The position numbers and the translations under genes were made by a program. Below the pieces are notes generated by a model. It worked only from the letters and a program-made list of their open reading frames with translations, had not been told where the DNA came from and searched no databases. From Saururus chinensis (lineage: Eukaryota > Streptophyta > Magnoliopsida > Piperales > Saururaceae): a stretch of DNA of 64,000 nt. The number at the start of each line of letters is the position of its first letter. The stretch's first letter is position 1. Positions 46,954-60,379 of the stretch are shown here, in pieces. Location of the stretch: assembly GCA_035235625.1 (NCBI GenBank), contig CP141145.1:558001-622000 (forward strand), read 5' to 3'.

Positions 46954-47381
46954 TGTTACGGACCTAGTCCGAACACCCTTGTAAATATATTGTAAATACC
47001 TTTTAATGTCTTTCTTTATGTTTTATGTATTTTCCTTTACTTTTATGTAACCATGCCCGTAGGGCCACTTTGGCTGCCATTTCAGCAATATTCGAAAAAT
47101 CCCTTATGCTATATAGGGGGAGGGTAGTGCCTGAATGGTTGCCATTGCTTTGTAAACACGTTGATAGTGAATGCAATCCACTTTCTTGCTTGTGTTCATT
47201 CGTTTTTTTGCAATGTGTCACTCCCTTTCCCCCTACCTCTTGCTTTGCAAGGCCCTTCGCATGTGACCCGCGAAGCGCCTTGCCAATCAAGAACTCTTGT
47301 CGTAAGTCGATAGGCTTACTTGCCGGCGGAAAGCCTTGCAAGTGCTACACTGTAACCTTTCCATCGAGTAGGGCCGTGACA
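46954..47381 (+). repeat. 5' LTR of the chromodomain gypsy element
   Basis: TGTTACGGACC...GGGCCGTGACA, 428 bp. It contains TATATAGGGGGAGGG near 47112, a likely TATA and transcription start area. Confidence 0.93.
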
Positions 47382-47383
47382 GT

Positions 47384-47400
47384 TGGTATCGGAGCCTTGG
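47384..47400 (+). promoter_or_regulatory. Primer binding site
   Basis: TTGGTATCGGAGCC two bases after the 5' LTR, complementary to the 3' end of initiator methionine tRNA with one change from the usual TGGTATCAGAGC. Confidence 0.85.
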
Positions 47401-47446
47401 TTTAGGCGATCCCCTTTCCTTTCGGTTCATTCAATCTTCGAAAAGG

Positions 47447-50400
47447 ATGCCGAAGCCGGTGGTTGAAGCAAGCGGGGTGGAAGAGCCTGCACCCATGCCA
47501 TCGAAGACGTGAAAAACGTTGTTGCGTGTGGAAGCTGTGGAAGAGCAGCTAGCTTCCCTTGCAACCAATTTCGACAAACTGGATGATAAAGTTCACTCCC
47601 TAGAAACGTGGGAAGAAAGGAACTGTGATTCGAGTTCGGTGAATCGCGAGTTGATCAATGAGCTTCGCAATGATGTTCAAGTGACCGTGGCTTCCTTACA
47701 TGAAGAGATTCGTGGCTTGGCAGCCCAGGTGTTGCTCCTCATGCGCAATGCTGTTCGCCAAGAACCCCTTGGTACAATAGGCGGACAAAGACGCCCCAAA
47801 GTGCCAGAACCCACTACATACAGTGGGGCAAGAGATGCTAAGTAACTTGAAAACTTTTTGTTCGATATGGAACAATACCTTCGGGTTGTTAACCCAGAGA
47901 CTGAAGAGGCAAAAGTGGCTATGGCCACCATATATTTGTCCGACGATGCCAAGCTGTGGTGGAGGACTAAGTATGATGAGATGACGAGAGTCCTAGTCCA
48001 GATTGAGACATGGGAGGAGCTAAAGGGTCAACTCAAGACTCAATTTCTCCCTGAAAATGTTGAGTTTATTGCTCGGAAAAACCATAGACGTCTCCAACAA
48101 ACTGGAACTGTTCGAGAATATGTTAAGCAATTTTCCGCCCTCATGTTTGACATTTGTGACATGTTCGAGAAGGACAAACTGTTTTCCTTTTTGGAAGGAC
48201 TTAAGCTGTGGTTTCAGACTAAACTAAACCGGCGGGGTGTAAGAGATTTGACCACCACTGTTACAGAAGCAGAACGCCTTACAGACTATACCAATGAAGG
48301 CGGCTTGAAGAAGAACACCACCAACCAGAGGGATACCCGACCTGGCCAAAGAGATCAAGGGTCATTCATCGGGGGCCAAGATAAAGGCAAGGGCAAGATG
48401 GGTGAGAGGAGACCTTTTTACAGGAGCAAGGGACAAAGGACGGACAACAGAACCTTTCAACCTCGCCCATATACATGTTTCCTTTGTAATGGTCCACACC
48501 ATGTTCGAGATTGCCCGCAGAAAAAAGAGCTTAATGCCCTATTAACCCGAATGTCACATCCTGAAGCTGCCAATGAAGGGGCATCTAGCGACGAAGAAGC
48601 AGGACCAAAAATGGGGGCACTACAACTACTCAATTCCCTCAAGGGACAAGATGTAACTAAACCCTCTCCGGCCAAAGGGTTGATGTATATTGGGATTTGC
48701 TTAAACGGAGTTCCAACTCAAGCCATGGTTGACACCGGAGCTACTCACACCTTTGTCTCCAACAATGAGATCAAGCGCCTTGGGTTACAGTTGGTAAAAG
48801 ACTCCAGCCGGATGAAAGCCGTGAACGCCAAAGCTCACCCTATAACTGGGATCGCTAAGGACATTGCCATTTCAATCGAAAGCTGGTATGAGACAATTAA
48901 TCTTATGGCTGTTTGCTTGGATGATTTTCAGGTTATCTTGGGGATGGGCTTTCTACATGGTGCCAGTGTTGTGCCGATGCCGCACCTAGGATCGGTATGC
49001 ATGTTCGACAAATCAAGCCCGTGCATGATTCCAGCCATTCAGAAGGACAAACCTGAGATGGAGCACTTGTCAGCCATACAACTTGACAAGGGCTTGAAGA
49101 AGGGTGAGGACACTTACATTGTCGCGCTGCGAATGGAGGATCAATCGCCGAATGACACACTTGCTCACCTAGGCATTAAAGCGGTCCTTTCGAAATATGC
49201 GGACGTGATGCCAAAAGCCCTTCCCAAACACCTCCCACCAAGGAGAGCAATCGATCATCAAATTGAGTTAGAACCAGGCGCCAAGCCCCCAGCTCGTGCA
49301 CCCTACCGGATGGCACCGCTCGAGCTTGCAGAATTGCGAAGACAACTTGATGAGCTCCTTGAAGCGGGTTTCATCTGCTTTGCTAAAGCACCCTTCGGAT
49401 CTCCAGTCCTCTTCCAAAAGAAACATGATGGAAGCTTGTGTCTGTGTATTGATTACCGTGCTCTCAACAAGTTGATGGTGAAGAACAGATATCCCCTTCC
49501 ACTCATTGCGGACCTCTTTGATCAACTGGGAGACGCCCGATACTTCTCGAAGCTGGATCTATGATCGGGGTACTATCAAGTTTGAATTGTAGAGGGGGAC
49601 GAGGCGAAGTCCACTTGCGTTACCCGCTATGGGGCCTTGAGTTCCTTGTCATGCCCTTCGGACTAACGAATGCCCCGGCGACATTTTGCACTCTAATGAA
49701 TGATATTTTCCGGGAGTTCCTCGACAAGTTTGTGGTTGTTTACTTAGATGACATTGTCATTTACAACAAGAATTTAGAAGAGCACATTGCCCATCTGAAG
49801 ACTATTTTTGAAGTTCTCCGGTACAATCAACTATACATCAAGCTAGATAAATGTTCTTTTGCTAAGGAGGAGATCTTATTCTTGGGACACACCATCGGAG
49901 GTGGGCAAGTTCGCATGGATACATCTAAAATTCATGCAATTGATGAATGGCCTACCCCGACTAAGGTGCGAGAGTTACGAGCTTTCCTTGGTCTAGCTAA
50001 TTACTACCGGCGGTTCATTCAGGGGTACTCACAAAAAGCCACCCCTCTGATGAACTTACTCAAGAAGGACCGTCCTGGTGCTGGTCTGAGAAATGCCAAA
50101 CGGCTTTCGCTGAACTGAAGAAGGCCATAACTAAAGACCCTGTACTCCACCTCCCGGACTACACGAAACCCTTTGAGATGCAAACGGATGCCTCTGATTA
50201 TGCCATCGGGGGTGTTTTGGCTCAAGATGGACACCCGGTAGCTTTCGAGAGTCGCAAACTAAATGAGACTGAGCGAAGGTATACCGAACAAGAGAAGGAG
50301 ATGACAGCCATCATTCACTGCCTTCACACTTGGCGACATTATTTGCTGGGTTCTCCCTTCGTTATCAAGACTGACAACATTGCTGCCAGCTACTTCCAAA

Positions 50401-52014
50401 CCCAGAAGAAGCTCTCTCCAAAACATGCTCGTTGGCAAGATTTCCTTGCCGAATTCAACTTCGCCCTAGAGTACAAGCATGGCCGAGACAACATTGTCGC
50501 CGACACTTTGAGCTGGAAGACTGAGTTTGATGATCTTGCCACTATAGAGTTAAACAAGTTAGGCCGTGTCAGCCAGTGCAGAAGCGACCTACATACTTGG
50601 ATTCGGGTTGCACTAGATAAAGATACATTGGCACCTCTCTTCTCCAGCAAGTCACTGAAGGAAAAACTCGTAAGTTTTGGGTGGAAGATGGACTACTTAT
50701 GACAAAGGGGAAGCGCCTCTATGTGCCAAAGTCTGGCAATCTTAGGAAAGATCTCCTTATGGAATGCCACGACACTCCGTGGGCCAGACATCCAGGTATT
50801 CACTGCACCTTGGCTCTCTTGGAAAGGGGGTATTTTTGGCCTCACATGGGCGACAATGTCGAAGAGTATGTCCACACCTGCCTCACATGCCAACAGGATA
50901 AGGTTGAACGGGGCAAACCGCGTGGTCTTCTGAACCACTACCAGTGCCAGATGGGCCATGGGAGAGTGTCTCCCTAGACTTCATCTCCACTTTACCAAGG
51001 GTCGAAGGCTATGGTTCGACCTTGGTTGTGGTCGATCGCTTCTCAAAATATGCTACCTTCATCCCAGCATCGAAGCACTGTACGGCTGAAGAAGCGGCAC
51101 ACCTATTCTTCAAAAATATTGTCAAACTTTGGGGCGTACCTCAAACCATTGTGAGTGATCGCGATGCACGGTTCACCGGTCGTTTCTGGACAGAGTTATT
51201 CAAGCTATTGGGTTCAAAGTTGAATTTCTCCTCTAGCAAGCACCCCTAGACAGATGGTCAAACTGAACGCATCAATGCCATCCTCGAAGAGTACCTTCGC
51301 CACTTCATGAGTGCCAATCAAAAGAATTGGGCAAATCTGCTCGATATTGCCCAATTCTCCTATAACCTCCAACGGAGTTCTGCCACCAACCATAGCCCCT
51401 TTGAGCTTGCCACTGGGCATCAACATGCAACACCACTCACTCTAACGACTGGATACATGGGGAACAGCCCACCTGCCTTCCATCTAGCAAAGGATTGGCA
51501 CCTCCAAGCAGACATTGCAAGGGCCTTTCTTGAGAAAGCTGCCCGTAGAGCAAAGAAGTGGGCTGACTTAGGCCGAAAGCTGTACACATTCAAGGTGGGA
51601 GATTTGGTTCTTGTCAAACTGAATCCAGCCCAATTGAAGATATTCTGGCAGCTCCATCGAGGTCTCGTTCGCAAATATGAAGGTCCCGTCCCCATCACTA
51701 AGCGGGTCGGGAAAGCCTCTTATCAAGTTCAATTACCAGCCTAGATGCAGGTTCATCTGACCTTCCATGCCAGTTGCCTCAAGCCATATCATGCCGATGC
51801 TGAAGACCCCTCCAGAAACGAGATTGATTGCGGTAACCCGAAGGTGACCTCTGACGTTCGAGTCTTAGAAGAAGTCTTGGCGGATCGCGAAGTTCTTCGC
51901 GGCAAGGAACACGTACATGAATTCCTCATCAAGTGGCGGGGCCTTCCACACAGTTGGGAGCCCGAAGACGACCTCACCATTCAACAATCACAACATGCCA
52001 AAGCCTACCTCTAG
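47447..52014 (+). pseudogene. Gag-pol of the chromodomain gypsy element, broken
   Basis: Start ATG at 47447 (MPKPVVEAS). Gag: coiled N-part, retrotransposon gag domain at 47850-48250 ([19 protein letters not shown]), CCHC knuckle [13 protein letters not shown] near 48475. Protease: [10 protein letters not shown] at 48728. RT: from about 49310, YLDD at 49741. RNase H: MQTDASDYAIGG at 50178. Integrase: zinc finger H-H-C-C (50769-50895), core from SLDFISTLP (50968) with VSDRDARFTG. Chromodomain: 51855-51970 (EEVLADREVL, FLIKWRGLPHSWEPEDDL). Lesions: stops at 47510, 47843, 49562, 49583, 51247 and 51742; single-base frameshifts near 49632, 50077, 50665 and 50932. Five of the six stops fit a C-to-T or G-to-A change of CGA, CAG or TGG. 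The element cannot move by itself. Confidence 0.93.
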
Positions 52015-52040
52015 GAGCAGCGTCAACAAGGACATCGATA

Positions 52041-52058
52041 GAATTGAGTGGGGGAGAA
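52041..52058 (+). promoter_or_regulatory. Polypurine tract region
   Basis: GAATTGAGTGGGGGAGAA directly before the 3' LTR, the expected plus-strand priming site. Confidence 0.8.
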
Positions 52059-52486
52059 TGTTACGGACCTGGTCTGAACACCCTTGTAAATATACTGTAA
52101 ATACCTTTTAATGTCTTTCTTTATGTTTTATGTATTTTCCTTTACTTTTATGTAACCATGCCCGTAGGGCCACTTTGGCTGCCACTCCAGCAATATCCGA
52201 AAAATCCCCTATGCTATATAGGGGGAGGGTAGTGCTTGAATGGTTGCCATTGCTTTGTAAACACGTTGATAGTGAATGCAATCCACTTTCTTGCTTGTGT
52301 TCATTTGTTTCTTTGCAATGTGTCACTCCCTTTCCCCCTACCTCTTGCTTTGCAAGGCCCTTCGCATGTGATCCGCAAAGCGCCTTGCCAATCAAGAACT
52401 CTTGTCGTAAGTTGATAGGCTTACCTGCCGGCGGAAAGCCCTGCAAGTGCCGCACGGTAACCTTTCCATTGAGTAGGGCCGTGACA
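52059..52486 (+). repeat. 3' LTR of the chromodomain gypsy element
   Basis: TGTTACGGACC...GGGCCGTGACA, 428 bp, same length as the 5' LTR, with about 19 substitutions between them. Confidence 0.93.
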
Positions 52487-53519
52487 TAATGCTCTTTCAA
52501 CTATCTTATAAACCAGTCCACCCCTTGGCTGAATCTTGCCTCAAGCTTTGTTGAGTTGCTAAGTATGGTCCGCCCCTTGGTTGAGTGCATTCCCAACAAT
52601 TATTCTAAGTGGCCAATGAAGTGTTTGCTAACCATTTGTCCTCTGGAACCGATGTCAAAGTTCTCAATCCGCCCCTTACGAAATTCTTAGTTCTCTAAAT
52701 GCTTGAATCTCATTCTCAAGTATCCATGACGCCCTTTATATAGGAAAGCCGAGTTCTACTAGTACTTGCCCGTTCCTTTGGTTACAAAAATTGGAATCCC
52801 ACATCCTTGCCCATACACAAATAGGAGATTAGCCCATACACATGCCCAAAACCATATCTAAGGAGTCTTAACCCAACAAGAAGTCCAACTGAGCCCTCCA
52901 AGTGTCCCACCTTATCTAGCGTTCATCACGACTCCTATTTAGCTAGAAGTCCTCCACTCGCATGCCTTCTTGTCTCAACAGAGTCTTAGATGCGTCCACT
53001 TCTTGCATGGAGTCCTTTTCCTGCTAGGATTTGGCCATCTTGAGTAGTCCAACTTGCGGACAACTCCTTGTCCGGGCTTCCTACTTGCATTAGTCTTTCG
53101 AGGCAACTCCTAATTACACTAGGAATCATAGGAACAAATCAGCAACCATACTCTCCTACTTCAAGTAGGAATTGTCTTTAAGAGTCATGGCCTTCCTAGG
53201 AACAGTCCTAGGTGATGGCACCCAGCCCGCCATTAAATCCTACTATGAGTAGGACTTGTATATGAGTTCACCAACGCACCAACACTACTATTTCTCAGCT
53301 TTCCATTAGCTGTCCGCTCGCCAAGCTAAAACTCATCCACCCCTTAGCCTATTCAGCGACTAGGGGTCTAACAATTGCCATATACATTAATTATTTTTAT
53401 AATTTTAGTATTGGTAAAGTAGATTCTATCCCATCATTTAGCCGTATCATTTACTGTTTCCTTATTTAAGTGACTAGAAAATGCATGTGTCCTCTTGGTG
53501 TAAAATACTTTTAGTTAGA
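52487..53519. other. Unassigned interval before the next gypsy pol
   Basis: C-rich lower-complexity sequence with no frame carrying a domain. It may be the decayed gag region of the downstream element, but I cannot show it. Confidence 0.4.
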
Positions 53520-56420
53520 ACCTTATGATGGGTTAGTTTGGATGCACCTTTGCTGGGGTGGAAAGGCGCTTTAAAGGTGGTTAAATGGCCTTTCCACAAA
53601 AAACATATGGTTACATGATTTTGATTGTTGTGGGAAAAAGGTTGTGTTTGCTTTGTCGGATGTCGAGCCTTTTATTTTTCAGGGCATGAGATGGGTTAGT
53701 GGCAAGTTCTTAGTGCTTTTTTCTAAGGCAAGGAAGTGGATCAATAGTAGGTGTGCAGCTTTTCTTGTGATCATCTTGGTGAAGGGCGTGACTTTACCTC
53801 CTATTGAATCCATTTTTATGGTGTTGGAGTATGCAAATGTCTTTTTGCATGACTTGTCGGGATTCCCTTCAAAGAGGGAGATTGAGTTCAATATTGATAT
53901 TTTTGTAGGCACCATTTCCATCTCTAAATCTCCTTACTGCATGGCTCTAGCTGAACTGAAAGAGCTTAAGGTTCAACTGCAAGACTTGATGGACAAGGGA
54001 TATATAAGGCCTAGTGCATCTCCATGCAGCATACCGGTTCTCTTTGTCAATAAGAAGGATGGTTCCCTTAGGATTTGCATTAATTACCGGATGTTAGATC
54101 AGGTAACAATTAAGAATAAGTATGTTTTGTCAGGTATTGATAATTTGTTTGATCAGTTGCAATAGGCTCAAGTGTTTTCTAAGATTTATTTGAGGTCGGG
54201 CTACCGTCAATATTCGATCCGATGATGTGTATAAGACAACTTTTCGGACATACTACGAGCATTATGAGTTCTTGGTTATGCCTTTTGGTCTCACCAATGT
54301 ACCGGCATCTTTTATGGACATGATAAATAAGGTTTTCAGTCCTTATTGAGATCAGTTTGTCATTATTTTTGTGGATGACATATTGATCTATTCAGTTAGC
54401 AAGGAGGATCATGAGGAACACTTAAGGATTATTTTGCAAACTTTGAGAGATCACAAGCTTTATGAAAAGTTTAACAAGGTTGAATTTTGGTGCAATTTCT
54501 AGACCATGTCACTTCTAAAGATGGTGTAGCAGTAGATCCATCCAAGGCGGAGATAGTCTCGAAGTAGGAGCAACTTAAGAATGCTACCAAAACCCGAAGT
54601 TTCCTAGGTCTTGTGGGACACTATGATAGGTCATTGAAGACTTTTCTCGCATTGCTACTCCTATGACCAAGTTGACAAGGAAGAGTGAGAAGTTTAAATA
54701 TAGTCAAGCATGTGAGGAATATTTCCAAGAGTTGAAGAAGAACCTAACTTCAGCGCCAGCCTTAGCCTTAGCTTCAGTGACTAGAGAACTTGTAGTTTAT
54801 ACTGATGCTTCACTAAGAGGCTTATGTTGTGTGATGATGCAATATGAGAAAGTGGTAGCTTATACTTCTTGTAAACTTAGAGTGCATGAGAAAAACTATC
54901 CTACACATGACTTAGAGCTTGTGGCAATGGTCTTTGCATTGAAGATTGGGAGGCACTACCCCTATAGTGAGATGTTTATGGACTACAAGAGTTTAAAGTA
55001 TCTCTTCACTCAAATAGACTTGAACATGAGGCAAAGAAGATGGTTGAAATTCCTTAAGGAAGAGACCATTGAGCTAAAACCAAAGTTAGCTTTAGAAGAT
55101 ACAAGGAATTAGTTTGCTAATCTTTCCATAAGCTTTGATTTGGTTGATAAGGTGGTTGAAGCACAAGAGGTGGATGAGGAAGCCATGAAGGCTAAGTTGT
55201 AAGGGAAAACGGTGACTGATTTGGAAGAAAGGACTGATGGAATCTTAACTTTTCGAGGCAGTTGCGTGTGTCAAACTACTTGAAGTTGAAGGAGCACATT
55301 CTTTTAGAGGCACATCACTCTACGTTCTCCATTCATCTAGGAGGAACCAAGATGTAATGTGATATGAAGCGGACTTTTTGGTGGAGCGGAATGAAGAGGG
55401 ACATTGCCTTGTTTGGGTCCAAGTGTTTGGTGTGCCAGCAAGTGGCAGGGGAGCATTGTTATCCAGGTGGCATGCTATAAACTCTACCTATTCCAGAGTG
55501 GAAGTGGGTTAATGTGGCTATGGACTTTGTTTCAAGGCTTCCTAGATCATCAAGTGGCAACAATGCAGTGTAGGTTATTATTGGTTAGCTCACTAAGTTT
55601 ACACACTTCATTGCTATGAGGATGACTACTTCTTTGGATGTATTTGTATTGGCAGTGCTTTATGTGAAGGAGATTGTTCAATTGCATGGAGTTCTTGTAT
55701 CCATAGTTTCCTATAGAGATCATTAGTTTAGAAGGCTTTGGGGACAATTCACCTTAGTTCAACTTATCATCCTTAGACTGGCAGGCAATCCAAGAGGACT
55801 ATCTAAACCTGAGAGGATATGCTTCTAGCATGCATCCTCGAGTGGAAGGGTAGTGGGAGCAATACTTTTCGTTGGTGGAGTTTGCTTACAACAACAGTTA
55901 CTAAGCTAGCATCAAGATGGCTCCTTTAGAGGTGTTGTCTAGGTGTCCTTGCCAATCTCTTCTTTGTTGGAGTGAGGTCAAAGAGCATCTCCTAACTGGG
56001 CTAGAGATTGTGCAATAGTCAGTAGAGAAGATTTGACTTATTTGGGAGTGATTGTAGATAGCTCAATATTGTCAAAAGAATCATGCGGATAAGTGGCAGA
56101 GAGATCTAGAATTCCAAGTTGACGACCATACTTTATTGAAGATATCACCTTCTCAAGGCATCGTGCGAACTGGTAAAAGAAGGAAGTCACTTCCTAGGTT
56201 TTTTGGACCTTTTAAAGTTCTTGAGCATGGAGCAGTGGCGTATTGAGTGGCTCTACTTCTGCAACTTGCTAATATCTACGATGTGTTTAATGTTTCTCTT
56301 CTATGAAAGTATGTAAGATCCATCCAATGTTCTTGATTTCGAGCTGTTGGAGCTTTCATATGTCAAGACACCGGTGCAAATCTTAGACAAGAAGGAGAAA
56401 ACTCTCATAAACAAAGAAAT
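53520..56420 (+). pseudogene. Gypsy (Tekay/Del-like) pol, main part, broken
   Basis: A protease tail is visible before 53690 ([21 protein letters not shown]-like). RT starts with [21 protein letters not shown] (53825-53890) and [27 protein letters not shown]. Next come [29 protein letters not shown] (54270) and FVDDILIYS (54370, catalytic VDD). RNase H spans 54780-55080 ([30 protein letters not shown]), integrase zinc-binding and core 55270-55990, then a basic C-terminal part to KEKTLINKE near 56415. Dozens of stops and shifts. It is cut at about 56420 and resumes at about 60380. Confidence 0.87.
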
Positions 56421-57724
56421 GCGAGTTTAATACCATCTAATCGACCTAGCAGATCACTAAATTGTTCTTAAAACTAATACTTTCACAAGTAAGAATTAGG
56501 AGTTTAGCCTCTTTGCATATAATTTTTTTATCAAGAAGAAACAATTAAAATCTAATTGTTCACTCAATCTCACTCTCAAATTATCCATCAATCAATCCAC
56601 ACATAGACACAACAATTTATGTAGAAAACTACAACTAGGATAAAAAACCACGGTTATTCCAAAGGGTCCAAATCAATGCATGAAAACTTAGACTATACAT
56701 AGACACAAACAAACCACCAACCTTATTTAGACTCTAACACATGCTCCTCTTGTTTAGATTGTTATTGTTGGCCTTCAAGTCTTCTCTAAGAACTTGATAC
56801 TTTCTCCTTCTTGCTTTGTCACTATCTGTTTTTAGTCTTCAACAATCTCGTATTATTGTCTTGACTTTGGCCTTGTAAAAATATTTAATCTTCTATTAAA
56901 GACATACTACAATTCCTTTTTGAATACTCTATGTATTAGCTTCTTCAATTGTGGATTATATTCTTCAATTCACCATAGACCTTCAATACAAAGCTCAAGT
57001 GAATTTTCCTTCGGAAAAAAATAATCAAAGGTATAAACTCTCTTTTCTCCTCTATGTTTTTCTCTCTCCAATTTCATGATTTTATAACCCTTATATAGCC
57101 CAATAGGTCAGTTTAGGACTTGTACTTGAATAAGGAATGAAATAGAAATTAGAATGTCTTAATTTAGGTAAATTGTTCTTAAAATGATGAGTCGTTTTGA
57201 ATAGCGATAGATCATTCACTATTTTCAATGTGCACGATTCTTCAATCAATTGATCTATTGTGAGATTGGTCGATCGATAACTCTCGACTTTGTTTTGCAT
57301 AGGACTATAACATGTAGGGTTCGATTGTTTATTAGCGTGATTGATCAATTGATCAGTCTTCATAAAATATAATCCAATGATCGATCGTTCCATTCAACGT
57401 TATGTGCAGCGATTGATCGTTATGCCTGACAATTTATACTTTTTCCCTTTTTACCTAAAAATCTTTTGAAACCTCTGTAATCACTTCTTAACATTTTCCA
57501 AGTGATTTACACATGGCATTGTGATTTGGATATACTTCAACACCCTTCACATTCTTTAGTCTTTCACTTTGATCAATAACAACATGTTTGCTTCTATTTT
57601 TCAAGTTAGTCTTTCAAATATGACTTGACCACAACAACTTCAAATCAAACTCCAAGACTTCTAGCATAATTTCATGACATAGTTTTCACAAAGAAATTAG
57701 CCAATAAACTAAACATCTGACTCA
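56421..57724. mobile_element. Insertion within the gypsy pol, left part
   Basis: Foreign AT-rich DNA between the two pol parts. It resumes for about 12 bases (60368-60380) after the nested solo LTR. It contains repeated short GATCGAT-type palindromes at 57245-57420. No terminal repeats, duplication or reading frame could be defined, so its class is unknown. Confidence 0.45.
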
Positions 57725-60367
57725 TGTCACGCCCCGACACATGTCACCCCCAAGCCGAACTTGGTCCAAAGAGGAAGCGACATGTGGCGTGACTAAGTCG
57801 AGTTGAAATGCAAAAGAATTAACCTATCCTTGGAAACACACAACGGAGTAGCACATGAACACTTGGTACAAAAGTAAATAGAGCAAAGAAAGGACGACTA
57901 ATTAATGTATTAGTCCACTCGTACCCACATAAACTAGTCATAAAACAAGCCCATAATGGCTAAACAAGTCTAAGCTAACAATGGTCAAACAAAGTGTGAA
58001 GTAGAGTCAAATGTATAAGCTCAACATGTCATAAATAAAACCAACGTAAACCTATGCAACCATAGTCCCTCTCAGAGTACATGGTTGTCTTATGATCAAC
58101 GTAAAACCCATCCAAAGTACCTGTATGACATGACATGTAGCCCCAAAATAAAATCACAAAACAAAGAAGGGTAAGCCAATGCTCAACAAGGGTTTTAATA
58201 CAGAAAGTAAACTCATAATGTCATCACAATTATTATCAATATAACATTCATCACATAATCATTCACCATGTTCATTCATCATGGAACAAATCACATATAT
58301 TCATGTCATATGTGCATCATGTCAAATATATTCCATATACCTATAAACATGCCACCTACATATCATGATGTATAACACATTCCATAGATACATAGTCATG
58401 CTACTTGCATATCATGCTATAACCCATATTCCATAAGCACATATCATGCAACTTGTACATTATGAGTTCATCCATAACTCACACAACATATACACATCAT
58501 GTGTAAAGATATGAATCTAATTATAACAATCACATCCTATGTGAATCAATTCTTAACAATCATATCATGCATAATCATTTCTCAATATAAACATATCACC
58601 CTACAAAGTTAAGTATTTTAACCACACACCATCTTGCAAATCTATAATATAATCACATGTGTAACATAAGCTTCATTATTTCTACACAACCTATGTCAAT
58701 GAACATTCTCTTTTAGACACATGCAACAATCCATGGTGAATGTCTCACAATTGAGAAAAAAATAATTTTGCTCACCCTAGCCAAAGCCTGACTAGACCTA
58801 TTGTTCACCTTAGTTGTAGCCTAAGTAAACCTACTACTCACTCTGGCCGTAGCCTATGGAGACCTGCTCACCCTGGAAATCCTAAAGAAGAAGTCCTAAA
58901 CAGTTTGGGCAAGTTCCCCAACTAGGAAAATACCCCGTAGTAAGCCGGAGGCACCACATTCTTGAAGGAACCAAAATGAAACTATGTCCTTTCAGACGCA
59001 ATTCTGCTAACCCTGGAAATCTATTCATGCTTGACCTAAATAATAATTCAAAGATGATTTTTATGTAATCACAATAGCATTTATAAGTAATCATAACTTA
59101 TTTTAGTCATAAAGAATTAGATTTATAAGAAGAGAATAAGAAATGACCAAAATTACAAAAATAGGCTGAATCACAAATCAATGTGTTTAATTGGCCAGAC
59201 ATGTCGTTCGAATGGCTACCATTTGAATGCCCTGTTGGTCCGTTCGAATGCCCTTAACAATTCACTTTTTCCCTTTTTCCTGGTTCGTCTTCAGCCTTCA
59301 AAAATTTAAACCGAAACATTCCAAAATTCAAGATAAATTCTAAAATTATCATAAAACATCATAATATCAAAATCCAACACTAGAACATGATAGATCTAAT
59401 CATTTTCATGCTTAATCACAAGAAAATAACCATAAATAATATATTTTTAATAAATCACCATTAAAGCTCAAATGAAGCAAAAACCCACATAAATCCACAC
59501 TCATACATTCGAATGGATAAAACTACACAAGGAAAAACTCTCTTACCTCTATGAAGCCTTTAGATCCACGAAAAAGCTTCAATCCTCAAGAAATCCTACC
59601 CAAATATTAGGGTTCTTGTCAAAACATAGTTAAAATTAACTAATAGCCTCAAATCAACTTGAAAATAGGTAGATCTAAAATATCCTTTGGTTAAAAATGA
59701 AAATCACCTATTTAGGGTTTTAAATTAAAATTAAAAATAAAATTTTTAATGGAACAAATCAAGAATCAAAATGGAGGGAAATGAAGATAAGAAGGATTAA
59801 GATCAAAATCAAAAAATTAGGGGTGATTATGGTAAGAAAACACACCTTAATCTGATTTTCTTCTTTGGGAAATAGGGGTAGAGTACCTCCTTTTTCTTGG
59901 CACAGCTCTTCCCCATTTGGGAAAATGAACTAGGGTTTCTTTAAAAAGTAAGAGTTTTGGCTAGGTAAACAAACTGTTGAGCTATAAAATAGGTTGAAAT
60001 GCCCTAAGTAGCTAATTGGGGTTATTTTTGGTTTAAAAATGAACTTAAACACTCAAAAACCCACTAAAATAAATTAATAGTAATTTGAGAGTCAAGTGGG
60101 TTACATGCCATCAACATGGACGTGGGGCTCACGGCAGGGTCCACACACTTAATTAAGGAAAATTTTATGGTAAAATCCCTTAAAATCCATAAAAATTTGA
60201 TAAACCAAGTTTGACACTAATACTTATAAAAAGTAAAATTAAACCTTATTTAAGCCATAATTACTAACCCATAACCCCAAAATTAAGTCAAGCCGGCGAA
60301 TAAGGAAAACCACACAAATTCACATAATAAAAAGAAATTAAACCGAGTTAAAATTAGAGATCTTACA
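57725..60367 (-). mobile_element. Minus-strand solo gypsy LTR (2643 bp) with ACTCA duplication
   Basis: Plus-strand ends TGTCACGCCCCGAC...GAGATCTTACA, flanked by ACTCA at 57720-57724 and 60368-60372. Its reverse complement aligns along its length with the 3' LTR at 60538-63435 (for example TAATTTTATTTTTTA-type start blocks and TTAGGGTTTT), so it is the same or a sister LTR family inserted backwards next to a relative. No internal genes, hence a solo LTR. Confidence 0.9.
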
Positions 60368-60379
60368 ACTCATATGTTC

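Larger units (their letters stand above)
46954..52486 (+). mobile_element. Full-length Ty3/gypsy chromodomain retrotransposon (5.5 kb), decayed
   Basis: Two 428-bp LTRs (46954-47381, 52059-52486), a primer site, one gag-pol frame, a polypurine tract and a C-terminal chromodomain in the order PR-RT-RNaseH-IN-chromodomain. The small size and short LTRs recall Reina-type chromoviruses (inference). The LTRs differ at about 19 of 428 positions by my reading, nearly all transitions. The five bases outside the LTRs are CTAAC and TAATG, so no target duplication is recognisable. Confidence 0.93.

Noticed and set aside
47003-47341. Paired frames on both strands at 47003-47405 and again at 52108-52500
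   Set aside because: They are duplicates because they lie in the two LTRs of the same gypsy element. They are non-coding LTR sequence.
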